Source: Chryseobacterium sp. PMSZPI (GTDB lineage: Bacteria; Bacteroidota; Bacteroidia; Flavobacteriales; Weeksellaceae). From it: 64,000 nucleotides of DNA. Each line of letters starts with the position of its first letter. Position 1 is the first letter of the stretch. Shown here piece after piece: positions 53,192 to 61,889 of this stretch. The DNA is taken from NCBI RefSeq assembly GCF_002835665.1, contig NZ_PIZV01000024.1, positions 45,773 through 109,772 of the forward strand, read 5' to 3'. A program made the translations under genes and the position numbers. The notes beneath the pieces are model-generated. The model searched no databases and was not told the DNA's origin. It was given only the letters and a program-made list of their open reading frames with translations.

Positions 53192-53955
53192 TCATACTAC
53201 CCACAATAACAGTTCCTTGGAAGCCACTGGCAGACATTCCTCCAGTCAATCCTCCTATAGCAGCGCCTGTGATGGCTCCTATCAGTAAGCTTCTGGCAAA
53301 ACCACCCCAAGACCAAGTGTTATTAATTAAAGAATTTAAAATATACATTCCTGCGGCTACCATTGTTCCTACCACAGCGCCTGCGATCTATGTGGATACC
53401 AGCACCCCAAATAAAGGAACTAAGCACTCTCCACTCGGGTCATTAAACATCAGGGGATTATTCATCACATACCCATATTTATTATAGTTTTGGGTGTTTG
53501 TAGGATCCTGTATGTTTTCATCTGCATTTAGGAATCTTCTGAGTAACGGATCATATAATCTTCCATTCATGTGGATGATTCCCACTTCTGCAAAATGCTC
53601 ATGGCTGGTGTATCCTCTATCTATTAATAACGAAGTAGTATTAATAATATTCTTATCCGTAATAATAGCTCCGTTTCCAATTTGAAGGTGAGTAAAATTA
53701 CACCAGGCATCAAAATGCCTTTGTTCAAGTTTATTTCCTGCTTCATCACTGATCGCCAGGATACTTCCTATATAATCTTTATGCAAAAATTTATAAGATC
53801 CACTGTTCTCTGCAAAGTTTTTTACATATACAATATTAGATTCATAAGGACTTCCTCCGATATATAAAATATGTTTCTCCTGACCTGAGGTATTATCTTT
53901 GATCACTTCAAAACTTCCATCTTCACTATAGAATTTAGTGAATTTACCATTTTTC
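53112..53955 (-). pseudogene. Rhs core and linker remnant of cassette G (premature stop and frameshift)
   Basis: After a TAG near 53955 the frame encodes the 3' Rhs core: GQEKHILYIGGSPYESN, YKFLHKDYIGSILAISDEAG, GRLYDPLLRRFLNADEN and NPLMFNDPSGE. It then hits a TAG (53390-53388) where intact copies read through to VVGTLISVGMY; the same frame continues as AGAVVGTMVAAGMY and Gly-rich linker until 53112, where a frame change separates it from the toxin domain. It has no proper start and looks like a decayed displaced tip. Confidence 0.75.
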
Positions 53956-53978
53956 TAATATCCCAAAACATTACTGTT

Positions 53979-54407
53979 TTATTTCTGTATAAATTCATCC
54001 GGAAATTTTAACTTATACACTGGTAAAATAAATTCATATAATTTAGCTTCTATTTTATCATATTTTTGCTTATCCTCCCAATTAGTATTACATGGCAAAT
54101 CCTTCGTATTTTCACTTTTATTAAAACTGATTGTTGAACTTGATATAAGTTTATTATCATCAGTAAATATACAATTACGCAAATTTTTAGGCTGCAGTTT
54201 CAAATACAAATCATAAATTTCTTTAATGTTCTTTTGTGTTAAATTTACTACAACTGTTTTTATCTTATAATTTCCATCAGGATATAATTGTTTTATTTGA
54301 TAAATTGCTGTTTTACTATCATAAGATTTAATTTCATCAATTATATCATTATAATATAAAATATCCTTATACATTAGGTGAAGTTCATCTTTTTTTGAGC
54401 CATACAA
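53979..54407 (-). CDS. Putative immunity protein of tip F (start uncertain, no signal)
   Basis: A 142-residue reading with no lipoprotein signal, in contrast to most neighbours. The frame is the same as that of tip F and opens directly after its TAA stop; possible starts are a TTG at 54407 or an ATG at 54374. KTVVVNLTQKNIKEIYDLYL and DDNKLISSSTISF are visible, no family recognised. It may be a 5'-truncated lipoprotein gene or a cytoplasmic protein. Position after a toxin tip suggests immunity. Confidence 0.45.
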   Translation of the reverse strand: MYGSKKDELHLMYKDILYYNDIIDEIKSYDSKTAIYQIKQLYPDGNYKIKTVVVNLTQKNIKEIYDLYLKLQPKNLRNCIFTDDNKLISSSTISFNKSENTKDLPCNTNWEDKQKYDKIEAKLYEFILPVYKLKFPDEFIQK

Positions 54408-54461
54408 CTTTGATGAATAAGGATGTAAGTAATCAATAATAATATTCTTAGTTTTGTCTTT

Positions 54462-54947
54462 TTATTTTCCATAAAACATAAATCTGTTAAATACTATACT
54501 TCGGGAAATTGAGTCTAAATTATTATACAGTCTATTAATAACGGATGGTCTCCAATAAAAACTGCTATATAGTCTTTCTGTTCTAGATATAAGATTCTTG
54601 TCTGCATATACGTGCTGTAATTTAGCCATTGCTAGATGCTCGCTACTATCTGTTTTTAGCTGCACATCAAATAATCCTAATTTTTGAGAATATGCATGTC
54701 CTGTTTCGTGTACCATTGTTGCTGCTAATAATTTTTTATTCTGTGCAGTTATTGGGGCATAAACTATATCTGACCTTCCAGTCCAGAAATCCATAGGTTT
54801 TGTATAAGCATATACCTGGCTTCCATTTCCAAGATAAATATACCCATCATGACCTCCATATCCTACAGTGTCCGTACCTACACCAAAATTCTTAATTTCT
54901 GATTTTGTAAAATTATCACTCCTCATGTTTGTAACATCGTTTTGCAT
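54462..54947 (-). CDS. Rhs toxin tip F: HETGH metallopeptidase-like domain, truncated at 5' end
   Basis: The 161 residues match the toxin domains of A and C: NMRSDNFTKSEIKNFGVG corresponds to KMRNDNFTPEEIRRFRV, the zinc motif is TMVHETGHAY and SSEHLAMAKL aligns with the NDLGHAAI region as a possible third ligand. The Rhs core and linker are absent, so this is a free-standing tip. The ATG at 54947 is internal to the homologous region and in-frame homology may extend to about 54975, where it meets an unrelated signal-peptide fragment. Confidence 0.6.
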   Translation of the reverse strand: MQNDVTNMRSDNFTKSEIKNFGVGTDTVGYGGHDGYIYLGNGSQVYAYTKPMDFWTGRSDIVYAPITAQNKKLLAATMVHETGHAYSQKLGLFDVQLKTDSSEHLAMAKLQHVYADKNLISRTERLYSSFYWRPSVINRLYNNLDSISRSIVFNRFMFYGK

Positions 54948-54969
54948 TGTTTCATGGCTTACATTTATA

Positions 54970-55095
54970 TCATTTGTTGGTTCCTGTACCCTCGTAATAT
55001 TAAGAGATAATAATCTGAACGGAAAGTGTTGAATTGCTAAGCAAGGTTAAACAAAATAACACCCCAAGCCGAACAAGAAGTAATTTTTTTTTCAT
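54970..55095 (-). pseudogene. Fragment of an unrelated secreted protein gene (signal peptide plus lamin-tail-like start)
   Basis: From the ATG at 55095 the frame reads a signal peptide (MKKKLLLVRLGVLFCLTLLS and onward) and QIIIS, then TAA, then YYEGTGTNK and TGA. Lamin-tail-domain proteins of flavobacteria often start ISEYYEGTxxNKxIE, so the TAA replaces Glu and TGA probably Trp. The fragment ends where tip F begins. It marks a recombination joint. Confidence 0.5.
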
Positions 55096-55436
55096 AATTG
55101 TTTGATATTTTTTGAGGAAATAAATATAAAAAAAACAATACAACATCAATTAACTTACTATTAATTAAATATTTAGTTCTAAAATATTTATTTTTCACTC
55201 CAATAAAAAAGCTCCCCAACAACTGTCGGGAAGCTTATTTTTAATTTTGCGATTATTATCTGCTTATTTCAAATAATATATCATACACTTATTTATTAGC
55301 ATCATTCTGCGAAATATTAAGAATAAACTATCCTCAATTATAACTCCTCGTTCTCCTAAGTTTCCTTACTTTGTGCAACAGGGATAATTAATAGTGATAT
55401 ACGTTTATAAATCTATTTTTTAAATATTAAAAAACA
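55096..55436. other. Intergenic region of 341 bases in the Rhs array
   Basis: AT-rich. It contains a terminator-like hairpin at 55205-55236. Nothing else is recognised; open frames here are short and without ribosome-binding sites. Confidence 0.5.
55205..55236 (-). terminator. Terminator between cassettes E and F
   Basis: On the minus strand AAGCTtCCCgAC / GTtGGGgAGCTT is followed by T6, about 200 bases downstream of the lipoprotein of cassette E. Confidence 0.65.
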
Positions 55437-56027
55437 CTAAGGTTTTATGATCAGACTATCTTTAACCTCAAAGTCTTCCAAATATAATTTATAACTATGT
55501 TCATTAAATTCTAAATATTGATTTATTACACCTACAAAAGGTTTCTGATTTAGTAAATCTCTCATTTTAGGAATATATTGTTTATATAAATTTCTATGTC
55601 CAAAGTTGGTATTTTTATTCATTAGAATATTATATAAGATTTCCTTCTTTTCATTACTCTTTAAATCAACTGTTGTAAATTCATACTTTGAATCATTCTT
55701 ATGAAAATAACTGAAATAGCTTTTTTTCAGAATCATAGCAGATTTTGGAGGATGATAATTTCCAATATTACAATGAATTACCTTCTCAACATTTTCCAAA
55801 ATATTACTTGAAGCTTCTTCATCAGTCTTATTATATAAAACAAAGGCTAATTGATTAGGTATTAAAATAGTTAAATTTTCATTTGTTTTATTTAAAAATA
55901 TTAGATAATATTCTTTTTTATTCAAATCGTATTTATATTCTAATGTGACGGTATCTTTTCTTATATCCTGCTTTTTTGAACAGGAGAATAAAAAAATCAA
56001 TAGGAATATCAATATATATCTTTTCAT
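55437..56027 (-). CDS. Putative immunity lipoprotein of Rhs tip E
   Basis: Lipoprotein signal MKRYILIFLLIFLFSC, mature part about 180 residues. YYLIFLNKTNENLTILIPNQ is the family-like motif shared with the lipoproteins after tips A and D; the C-terminus has SYKLYLEDFEVKDSLIIKP. The ATG overlaps the stop of tip E by four bases (ATGA), a strong sign of coupling. The immunity role is inferred from gene order. Confidence 0.65.
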   Translation of the reverse strand: MKRYILIFLLIFLFSCSKKQDIRKDTVTLEYKYDLNKKEYYLIFLNKTNENLTILIPNQLAFVLYNKTDEEASSNILENVEKVIHCNIGNYHPPKSAMILKKSYFSYFHKNDSKYEFTTVDLKSNEKKEILYNILMNKNTNFGHRNLYKQYIPKMRDLLNQKPFVGVINQYLEFNEHSYKLYLEDFEVKDSLIIKP

Positions 56028-57187
56028 TTGGATTTATTAAAAAAGTTATTCATAATTTTAAGCATCAAGTCTTTTTGAAAAATATGCCCGGGAGCTGTTG
56101 GCACTAATCTGTCCAAATCGATTAGGGGTAATTTATTAATTGGAAGATTTTGCCATCCTTTATACTTTAAAAACTTATCTTCCCATACTGAGATTACCCC
56201 ATGATGGTTTGTCAATTCATCCGGATAAGATTTATACCCCCAAATTTGAACCATCATATCAAATGAATCAATCCCTTTTGAAAAAAATGTTCCATGCAAT
56301 AGCTCATGTCCTGTAGTTTTTACTAATTGTTGATAAGATCTTGATACGTTTGGAGCAAAAACATATCGCATATATTTATTTTTATAAAATGGGGTCGTAG
56401 TTGCCAAAACTTCTTGCTGATCACTATTTTTTAAAATTTTCCCATCAAAAGTATATTTCTGATCTTTCAAATATTGAGGGAGATCATCCGCATCATGTAA
56501 TGCGAGGACACTTGCATTAGTAGGCAATGCTCCTTTATATTCTTTATTTATAACTTTTAAAACCTGATCAGAACTATGCTCAACAGGAGTCCCATAAATT
56601 CTTTCAGATTCGGTATCTAATACGTCTACTGTCTGACCTTGATAGTTATTAGGAGCAGAAAAGAATTTAGCCCCATAATAAGATATTCCTGCCACAGCAC
56701 CACCAATCACAGCACCTTTCAAAACTCCCTCAAGGAAGTTTTGTCCAGAAAGCAAAGCTGTAACGCCACCTGTTCCTGCTCCTGTGAAAGCACTACTTCC
56801 TACGGATCCCCAGAAGCCACTGGCACTGAAGACCTGTCCCAACCCAGCGGAAACACCTCCTGTGACCGCCCCCATTAAAAGGGCATTGGCAAAACCATTC
56901 CATGACCAGCTGTTCATTACTAATGCCTGTAGCGCATACATGCCCGCACTGATAAGAGTTCCCACTACTACTCCCCAAATCACAGGTGCGAAATAAGTTA
57001 AAAATAATCCGGCTTCCCAAAACTCCCCACTCGGGTCATTATATATCAGTGGATTATTCATTACATACCCATATTTATTATAATTCTGAGTATTGGTAGG
57101 ATCCTGAATATTTTCATCCGCATTTAAAAATCTTCTCAATAATGGGTCATATAATCTTCCATTCATGTGGATAATGCCTACTTCCAT
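56024..57187 (-). CDS. Rhs core end, linker and toxin tip E with HELLH metallopeptidase-like domain
   Basis: From the ATG at 57187: RHS core signature GRLYDPLLRRFLNADEN, NPLIYNDPSGEF, then the hydrophobic Gly/Ala-rich linker (residues about 60-170) shared with A, C and D, then a unique 215-residue toxin domain. This has KTTGHELLHGTFFSKGID with HExxH and HHGVISVWEDKF downstream as a possible third ligand. The Rhs homology extends upstream to 57404 but is broken by a one-base deletion near 57332, so the frame now starts inside the core. The immunity gene overlaps by four bases. Confidence 0.75.
   Translation of the reverse strand: MEVGIIHMNGRLYDPLLRRFLNADENIQDPTNTQNYNKYGYVMNNPLIYNDPSGEFWEAGLFLTYFAPVIWGVVVGTLISAGMYALQALVMNSWSWNGFANALLMGAVTGGVSAGLGQVFSASGFWGSVGSSAFTGAGTGGVTALLSGQNFLEGVLKGAVIGGAVAGISYYGAKFFSAPNNYQGQTVDVLDTESERIYGTPVEHSSDQVLKVINKEYKGALPTNASVLALHDADDLPQYLKDQKYTFDGKILKNSDQQEVLATTTPFYKNKYMRYVFAPNVSRSYQQLVKTTGHELLHGTFFSKGIDSFDMMVQIWGYKSYPDELTNHHGVISVWEDKFLKYKGWQNLPINKLPLIDLDRLVPTAPGHIFQKDLMLKIMNNFFNKSK
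56690..57050 (-). repeat. Rhs linker repeat, copy E
   Basis: DNA for the Gly/Ala-rich linker and NDPSGEF, highly similar to the copies at 58630, 60250 and 63200 but with more differences (for example FGSVGSSAFTGAG against FWGTVGNGALAGAG at the protein level). Confidence 0.75.
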
Positions 57188-57404
57188 GAAGTGTTCATGA
57201 GAAGTGTAGCCTCTATCAATGAGTAATGAGGAATTAGCAATGAGTAATTTATCAGTAATAATAGCTCCATTACCTATTTGAAGATGGGTGAAGTTCCCCC
57301 AGGCATCAAAATGTCTTTGTTCCAGTTTATTTCTGCTTCATCACTGATCGCTAAAATACTTCCGATATAATCTTTATGTAAAAATTTGTATAAACCATTT
57401 CTGA
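57188..57404 (-). pseudogene. 5' Rhs core remnant of cassette E with single-base deletion
   Basis: GLYKFLHKDYIGSILAISDEA is in one frame; just after it one base is missing (TTTATTTCTGCTTC where copies A and G have TTTATTTCCTGCTTC, plus strand near 57332), and the remainder up to 57188 is in the frame of the downstream gene. The homology begins about 57404, close to the end of the gene at 57422. Confidence 0.75.
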
Positions 57405-57421
57405 AACATGATGCAATTCTA

Positions 57422-57988
57422 TTAAGGCAAAATAATTTTATCAGGGTAAAATTTGATGCTACCAGTAAAATATGTATAGCCTTCACATGTTTTATTCTTC
57501 AGTTTTATAAAATTCTCCTTGCGCTTGTCATTTACTGAAATATTTAAATTATGTAATAGAGTCTTAAAATCGTCATCTTTTAATAGAATTTTTCGTCCAG
57601 TTTTGTATCCAACTAATTTATAATAATACTTTTTAGTACTATTTTTATCAATAAATTTCGGACAATTATTCTTTAAGGTTTGATTTTCTATTCCTTCACA
57701 TTTTAAAGCATTATACTTTTTAATGTCACTACTATCTTTTTTCATACTTAGCAATGTAAGTGGTCCAAAATATTCAGGTCCCATTTTATTAAATTCATCT
57801 TCATAAAAAAAGCTTTCCAATGTAGGAATTTCTATTAAAAAATTTTTTTCTGTTGTATTTTCGACTTTTAAAACTAAAATAGAATCTTTTTTATTTATCG
57901 AAGCATAAATTTTCAAGTCTTCTTTTTCACACGATGAAATTATAAAAGCGAAAATAGAGAGTAAGAATAATATTATAATTTTTTTCAT
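57422..57988 (-). CDS. Putative immunity lipoprotein of Rhs tip D
   Basis: Lipoprotein signal MKKIIILFLLSIFAFIISSC (Cys20), mature part about 168 residues. SILVLKVENTTEKNFLIEIP is the shared motif with the lipoproteins of A and E; a short Cys pair follows (KCEGIENQTLKNNC). It begins three bases after the stop of tip D and ends just before the Rhs fragment E. Immunity role inferred. Confidence 0.65.
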   Translation of the reverse strand: MKKIIILFLLSIFAFIISSCEKEDLKIYASINKKDSILVLKVENTTEKNFLIEIPTLESFFYEDEFNKMGPEYFGPLTLLSMKKDSSDIKKYNALKCEGIENQTLKNNCPKFIDKNSTKKYYYKLVGYKTGRKILLKDDDFKTLLHNLNISVNDKRKENFIKLKNKTCEGYTYFTGSIKFYPDKIILP

Positions 57989-57991
57989 GAG

Positions 57992-58894
57992 TTAAAATTT
58001 AAAAGGTTTAATCAAAGGAATAAGCAGCTTATCTAATAAAGGATTTGATTCCGGAATCTCCCAAGATTTTATAATTTGCATCCAGTCTGTTTTTTGTAAC
58101 CATGCGTTTGCATCAAAAAGTTTTAAAGACATTTTTCTTATTGATATATGCCCTAAATCATCAAAAAATTTTGCAAATCTTCCTTTTCCCTCAAAAAAAG
58201 AACCTGCTAAAACAGATAGATTAGAGTTTCCCAAAATAACATGTCCAGTTTCATGTGTAACAATTTCTGTTAATAAATTTTTAGACGCAAATGCTGGTTT
58301 CGAGAGATAAATATCTTTACCAACAGTTACCCCCAGTACATCTGAAGTCCCTGGTTGGCTTCCGAGTCCAATTTTGTTCCAAAAACTCAATCTATAAAAA
58401 TTTCCATCTTTTGCTACGCCGTAACCATTTGGATTTTTTAAGTAATAATTTTCCACACCATACTTTCTTAAACTACCATATCCCTCTTCAAACTTTTTCA
58501 TTGTCCCATAAGAATATTTTTGTACATCTTCAGGACTTGATACTGTGGGGCTTAAAATATCTTCTCTTTTTATTTCACTTACAATTCGATTTCCATTATG
58601 GTTATTAAATAATTGGTTAATCCCTTGTCCTAATGCCGCCACAGCACCCCCAATCACAGCACCTTTCAAAACTCCTTCAAGAAAATTCTGTCCAGTAATA
58701 AGAGCTGTTACACCACCTGTTCCAGCTCCCGCTAAAGCACCATTTCCGACTGTTCCCCAGAAACCACTAGCACTGAAGACCTGTCCCAAACCAGCGGAAA
58801 CACCTCCTGTGACCGCACCCATTAAAAGGGCATTGGCAAAACCATTCCATGACCAGCTGTTCATTACCAATGCCTGTATCGCATACATCCCCAC
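57992..58894 (-). CDS. Rhs toxin tip D: linker plus HETGH metallopeptidase-like domain
   Basis: Homology to the Rhs core end begins at 58987 (DTSGEF, where intact copies have DPSGEF) just after an in-frame TGA, so the core is missing. The annotated start is a GTG inside the linker; an ATG lies six bases further. The linker is almost identical to that of A and C. The toxin domain has LSKPAFASKNLL, IVTHETGHVILGNSN and FDDLGHISIRKM, matching the pattern AFASK...HETGH...DLGH of tips A and C in an otherwise different sequence. The lipoprotein gene follows after three bases. Confidence 0.68.
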   Translation of the reverse strand: MGMYAIQALVMNSWSWNGFANALLMGAVTGGVSAGLGQVFSASGFWGTVGNGALAGAGTGGVTALITGQNFLEGVLKGAVIGGAVAALGQGINQLFNNHNGNRIVSEIKREDILSPTVSSPEDVQKYSYGTMKKFEEGYGSLRKYGVENYYLKNPNGYGVAKDGNFYRLSFWNKIGLGSQPGTSDVLGVTVGKDIYLSKPAFASKNLLTEIVTHETGHVILGNSNLSVLAGSFFEGKGRFAKFFDDLGHISIRKMSLKLFDANAWLQKTDWMQIIKSWEIPESNPLLDKLLIPLIKPFKF

Positions 58895-58987
58895 ACTTAT
58901 CAGAGTTCCTACTACGGCTCCCCAGATAACTGGGGCAATATATGTTAAGAAAAATCCTGCTGCCCAAATAAACTCTCCGCTAGTGTC
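58630..58987 (-). repeat. Rhs linker repeat, copy D
   Basis: About 360 bases nearly identical to the linker copies in cassettes A and C; the right edge (58987) coincides with loss of Rhs homology at the DPSGEF codon run. Confidence 0.8.
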
Positions 58988-59043
58988 ATTTCAATTTCAG
59001 TACTTTACTTTATAGACTAAACTAACACATCTGAAACACGCTC

Positions 59044-59607
59044 CTAGTCATGCTTAATTTCTATAAATCCATTCTGATAATATTTTATTTCTTCTGTTTT
59101 ATTATCTGCTAAATACCACTGAAAATTTTTCCAAACAAATTTTTTAATATTTTTTATTTCGTATAAATATTCGTTTTTCTTACTTGTATAACTTTGTTGT
59201 ATTAAAAATTCTTTCATATAAAAATCAATCCTCCGCTTTTTTTTACTAATAAAAATACAGTAAATATCCATTTTATTCATGTCTGTCTCTCTCATAAATT
59301 TTATATTATCTATTGTATTACGAGGAATTTCAATACTCATTTTTGGATATTTTTTTAAGAAAATCTCTTTTATTTTTGTGACATCATATTCATACAAACC
59401 AATAATTGTATCTGACGGAATGGGTTCTGTATCATTTATTCTAGAGTTAATTATTCGAATAGGTTTACCATTATATTTTTTTGAGCTAAAATCCAAAATA
59501 CTATTTTCTATCAATGTATCTATGTAATAATATCTATATAGTATAAATACCGAAGATAATACTACAATACTTACAAGCAAAAAAATAATTTTAATATACT
59601 TTTTCAT
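59044..59607 (-). CDS. Putative membrane-anchored immunity protein of tip C
   Basis: Unlike the neighbours this protein has no lipobox; one N-terminal hydrophobic helix (about residues 5-26, IKIIFLLVSIVVLSSVFILY) anchors about 160 residues outside the cytoplasm. YDVTKIKEIFLKKYPKMSIE and WYLADNKTEEIKYYQNGFIE are visible; no family recognised. It starts two bases after the stop of tip C. It shows no similarity to the lipoprotein following tip A although the toxin domains of A and C are close relatives. Confidence 0.6.
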   Translation of the reverse strand: MKKYIKIIFLLVSIVVLSSVFILYRYYYIDTLIENSILDFSSKKYNGKPIRIINSRINDTEPIPSDTIIGLYEYDVTKIKEIFLKKYPKMSIEIPRNTIDNIKFMRETDMNKMDIYCIFISKKKRRIDFYMKEFLIQQSYTSKKNEYLYEIKNIKKFVWKNFQWYLADNKTEEIKYYQNGFIEIKHD

Positions 59608-59609
59608 AC

Positions 59610-60620
59610 TTATTTCATTTTACGATTAAATACAGGCAATAAAAATCTCTTGAGGAAATTAAAGCCTTGAGTATTATCTCCTGTAATATTATTATTTACC
59701 GCATTCATTATAAAGCTTTTATCAGTACCAATTCCTGGGTTGTAATTGAATCCATTTATTTTTGAAAGATAATTTTCCATATCAAAAATAGCAGCATGGC
59801 CTAAATCATTTATTGTGGTTCCGTACCCTCTATTAAACAATTTCATTTTGTCATACTGCTGTACAAAGAAATTCCCGGCATTCATAATATAAGCATGCCC
59901 CGTTTCATGAACCATTGTAGTAAAAAGTAATTCTTTTGAAGCAAAAGCTGCTTTGGCGTAATGAATATTAGAGGTTCCGGAAAAAAAAGCAGGTCTAGTA
60001 GTATAAGCATAAGCATTTCCATTACCTGTGTTAAAAAAACCATTTGATGTTTGCGAATACTTTTCAGATCCGATTAAATCTTTCCCTACTTTAAATTCTC
60101 TAATTTCTGTAGATGTAAAGTTATCATTTCGCATTTTTTTTAGTGTTTCGCTTGAGTATTCTAATGAATTATCACTTTGTGTGAGATCCTCACCACTATA
60201 ATATTTGAATTGATCCTTCATTCCTGCATATTTTACAAAGTAGTTCATTGTATAATTTACCGCTGCTACACCTCCACCAATCACAGCACCTTTCAGCACT
60301 CCTTCAAGGAAGTTTTGTCCAGTAATAAGTGCTGTTACTCCTCCACTTCCAGCACCCGCCAAAGCACCGTTACCAACAGTTCCCCAAAAGCCACTAGCAC
60401 TGAAGACCTGTCCCAAACCAGCGGAAACACCTCCTGTGACCGCACCCATTAAAAGGGCATTGGCAAAACCATTCCATGACCAACTGTTCATTACCAATGC
60501 CTGTATCGCATACATCCCCACACTTATCAGAGTTCCTACTACTGCACCCCAAATCACAGGTGCTAAATAAGTTAAAAAGAATCCGGCAACCCAAAACTCT
60601 CCGCTCGGGTCATTGTACAT
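59610..60620 (-). CDS. Rhs toxin tip C: linker plus HETGH metallopeptidase-like domain
   Basis: The ATG at 60620 reads MYNDPSGEF, exactly where the Rhs core ends in intact copies (NNPLMYNDPSGEF); upstream sequence is unrelated, so this is a displaced tip with a start provided by the core itself. The Gly-rich linker spans residues 10-125. The toxin domain has AKAAFASKELLFTTMVHETG with the complete HETGH motif and NDLGHAAIFDMENYL. DNA from 60115 to 60620 is nearly identical to 63055-63560 in cassette A, while the C-terminal part diverges. A membrane protein gene follows. Confidence 0.75.
   Translation of the reverse strand: MYNDPSGEFWVAGFFLTYLAPVIWGAVVGTLISVGMYAIQALVMNSWSWNGFANALLMGAVTGGVSAGLGQVFSASGFWGTVGNGALAGAGSGGVTALITGQNFLEGVLKGAVIGGGVAAVNYTMNYFVKYAGMKDQFKYYSGEDLTQSDNSLEYSSETLKKMRNDNFTSTEIREFKVGKDLIGSEKYSQTSNGFFNTGNGNAYAYTTRPAFFSGTSNIHYAKAAFASKELLFTTMVHETGHAYIMNAGNFFVQQYDKMKLFNRGYGTTINDLGHAAIFDMENYLSKINGFNYNPGIGTDKSFIMNAVNNNITGDNTQGFNFLKRFLLPVFNRKMK
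60115..60620 (-). repeat. Rhs linker plus toxin-start repeat, copy C
   Basis: About 505 bases with only scattered differences from 63055-63560, covering linker and the first 45 residues of the toxin domain. Confidence 0.8.
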
Positions 60621-60653
60621 TATGCCATTTAAGAATAGACTTACTTTTTTTGC

Positions 60654-61127
60654 CTATAAATGTATATTTACTGGTTCCGGTTCTTTTATATTGTTTACAA
60701 TAATTTTGCCTATTATTTCCTCAATACTTATTATTTTTTTGTAGGATTTGTTATTGAAATTATTTCTATAATTTAAATTGTCAAATATGAAATATTGATT
60801 CCTTCCTGATGCATATTTTATATTTATTTTAGACAGACATCCTTCCGTTTTACAAGTTTTAATGAATTCCAAAGAATCATTTAATTTGTATATATCATTG
60901 TCAATAATCTTGCTCTTGATTAAATCTAAATCATGATTGTTCAAGTTTAAATTATGTTGACCAGGGTTCTTAAATCTTTTATCAAGAATGTAGAAATTTC
61001 CAGTTATATCATAAGTAATATTATCACTTATATATATTATTTTCGTAATATCACCAATATTAACATCATTCTTTTTCTTTTGACAATTAATCAGAAAAAA
61101 AAGATATAAAAATATAATGTATTTCAT
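60654..61127 (-). CDS. Putative immunity lipoprotein of tip B
   Basis: Short lipoprotein signal MKYIIFLYLFFLINC, mature part about 140 residues with YISDNITYDITGNFYILDKR and YASGRNQYFIFDNLNYRNNF. It does not show the N-x-T motif of the lipoproteins after A, D and E. Three bases separate it from the stop of tip B. The end overlaps no other gene; cassette C starts 34 bases further. Confidence 0.6.
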   Translation of the reverse strand: MKYIIFLYLFFLINCQKKKNDVNIGDITKIIYISDNITYDITGNFYILDKRFKNPGQHNLNLNNHDLDLIKSKIIDNDIYKLNDSLEFIKTCKTEGCLSKINIKYASGRNQYFIFDNLNYRNNFNNKSYKKIISIEEIIGKIIVNNIKEPEPVNIHL

Positions 61128-61130
61128 ATT

Positions 61131-61799
61131 TTATTTTTTAAAATTTACAATATTTTTAATAGCATCTGTCCAATTAAAAACCCCAGGGAATCTGCCACCA
61201 TAATTATAAAATTGGTTTAAAAAACTACTGAAATCCTGTCCTCGTGATTTCAATAAATTAATTGTAAAATGGTAGGCGGAAGATTCTGTATAGTTAGAAT
61301 ATCTGCTTCCATAACTTGACATAAGACCAATATACCGATGATAAGCATGGATATACTCATGACCGAAAACGGCCTGTTTAACTACGTCGCTTTGAATCCC
61401 TAAATTAGGGGCAATTAATACTCTGGATTTTACCCCTTGAGTTAAAAACTCCCACCAGTTTTTATTTCTGTTTGTGGTATATCCTAATACATATCCGGAG
61501 TCTCTTGGATCATTAGTAATAATTTGCTTCCAAGGTTGGGAAATAGTTGATCCCTTGGGGAGATTTTCATTGGTTGCAAGCTTATATTCAGTATTTACAT
61601 TATCTACTGAGGCTTGATAATCACCAGTTGTCCTATTAAAATCATTTTGTACTTGCTTATCTGTAGTATAATAATCGCCTGAACCCTGATCTGACAAATC
61701 ATATCCTGCATTTTTTAATTCAGTAGATGTTATTGCATCTGGTGTTTTAGATCTATAATATGCAATCGTTTTTGAAGCGACCCAACTAATTCCTGCCAC
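61131..61799 (-). CDS. Rhs toxin tip B: HEYIH metallopeptidase-like domain, free-standing
   Basis: Only the last dozen linker residues remain (VIGGAVAGISW, from about 61808, after an in-frame TGA); the annotated start is a GTG within them. The toxin domain has SDVVKQAVFGHEYIHAYHRY with HExxH and NYTESSAYHFTINLL downstream, where Glu or His could be the third zinc ligand. RVLIAPNLGIQ lies before the motif. The sequence is not close to the other tips apart from this layout. The lipoprotein gene follows after three bases. Confidence 0.65.
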   Translation of the reverse strand: MAGISWVASKTIAYYRSKTPDAITSTELKNAGYDLSDQGSGDYYTTDKQVQNDFNRTTGDYQASVDNVNTEYKLATNENLPKGSTISQPWKQIITNDPRDSGYVLGYTTNRNKNWWEFLTQGVKSRVLIAPNLGIQSDVVKQAVFGHEYIHAYHRYIGLMSSYGSRYSNYTESSAYHFTINLLKSRGQDFSSFLNQFYNYGGRFPGVFNWTDAIKNIVNFKK

Positions 61800-61889
61800 A
61801 GCCCCTCCAATGACATGAATTCAGTAGCATAGAATCCTTCATTTGCTTTTCCTTATATTTGAAAGTCTTATTAAGGGATGATTTTTATG

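Noticed and set aside
53112..53375. Independent 87-residue Gly-rich protein gene
   Set aside because: It is the in-frame continuation of the Rhs core after a premature TAG and aligns with the Rhs linker of the other cassettes.
55037..55222. 61-codon minus-strand open frame
   Set aside because: It covers the terminator hairpin and the start of another frame, with no start signal or recognisable product.
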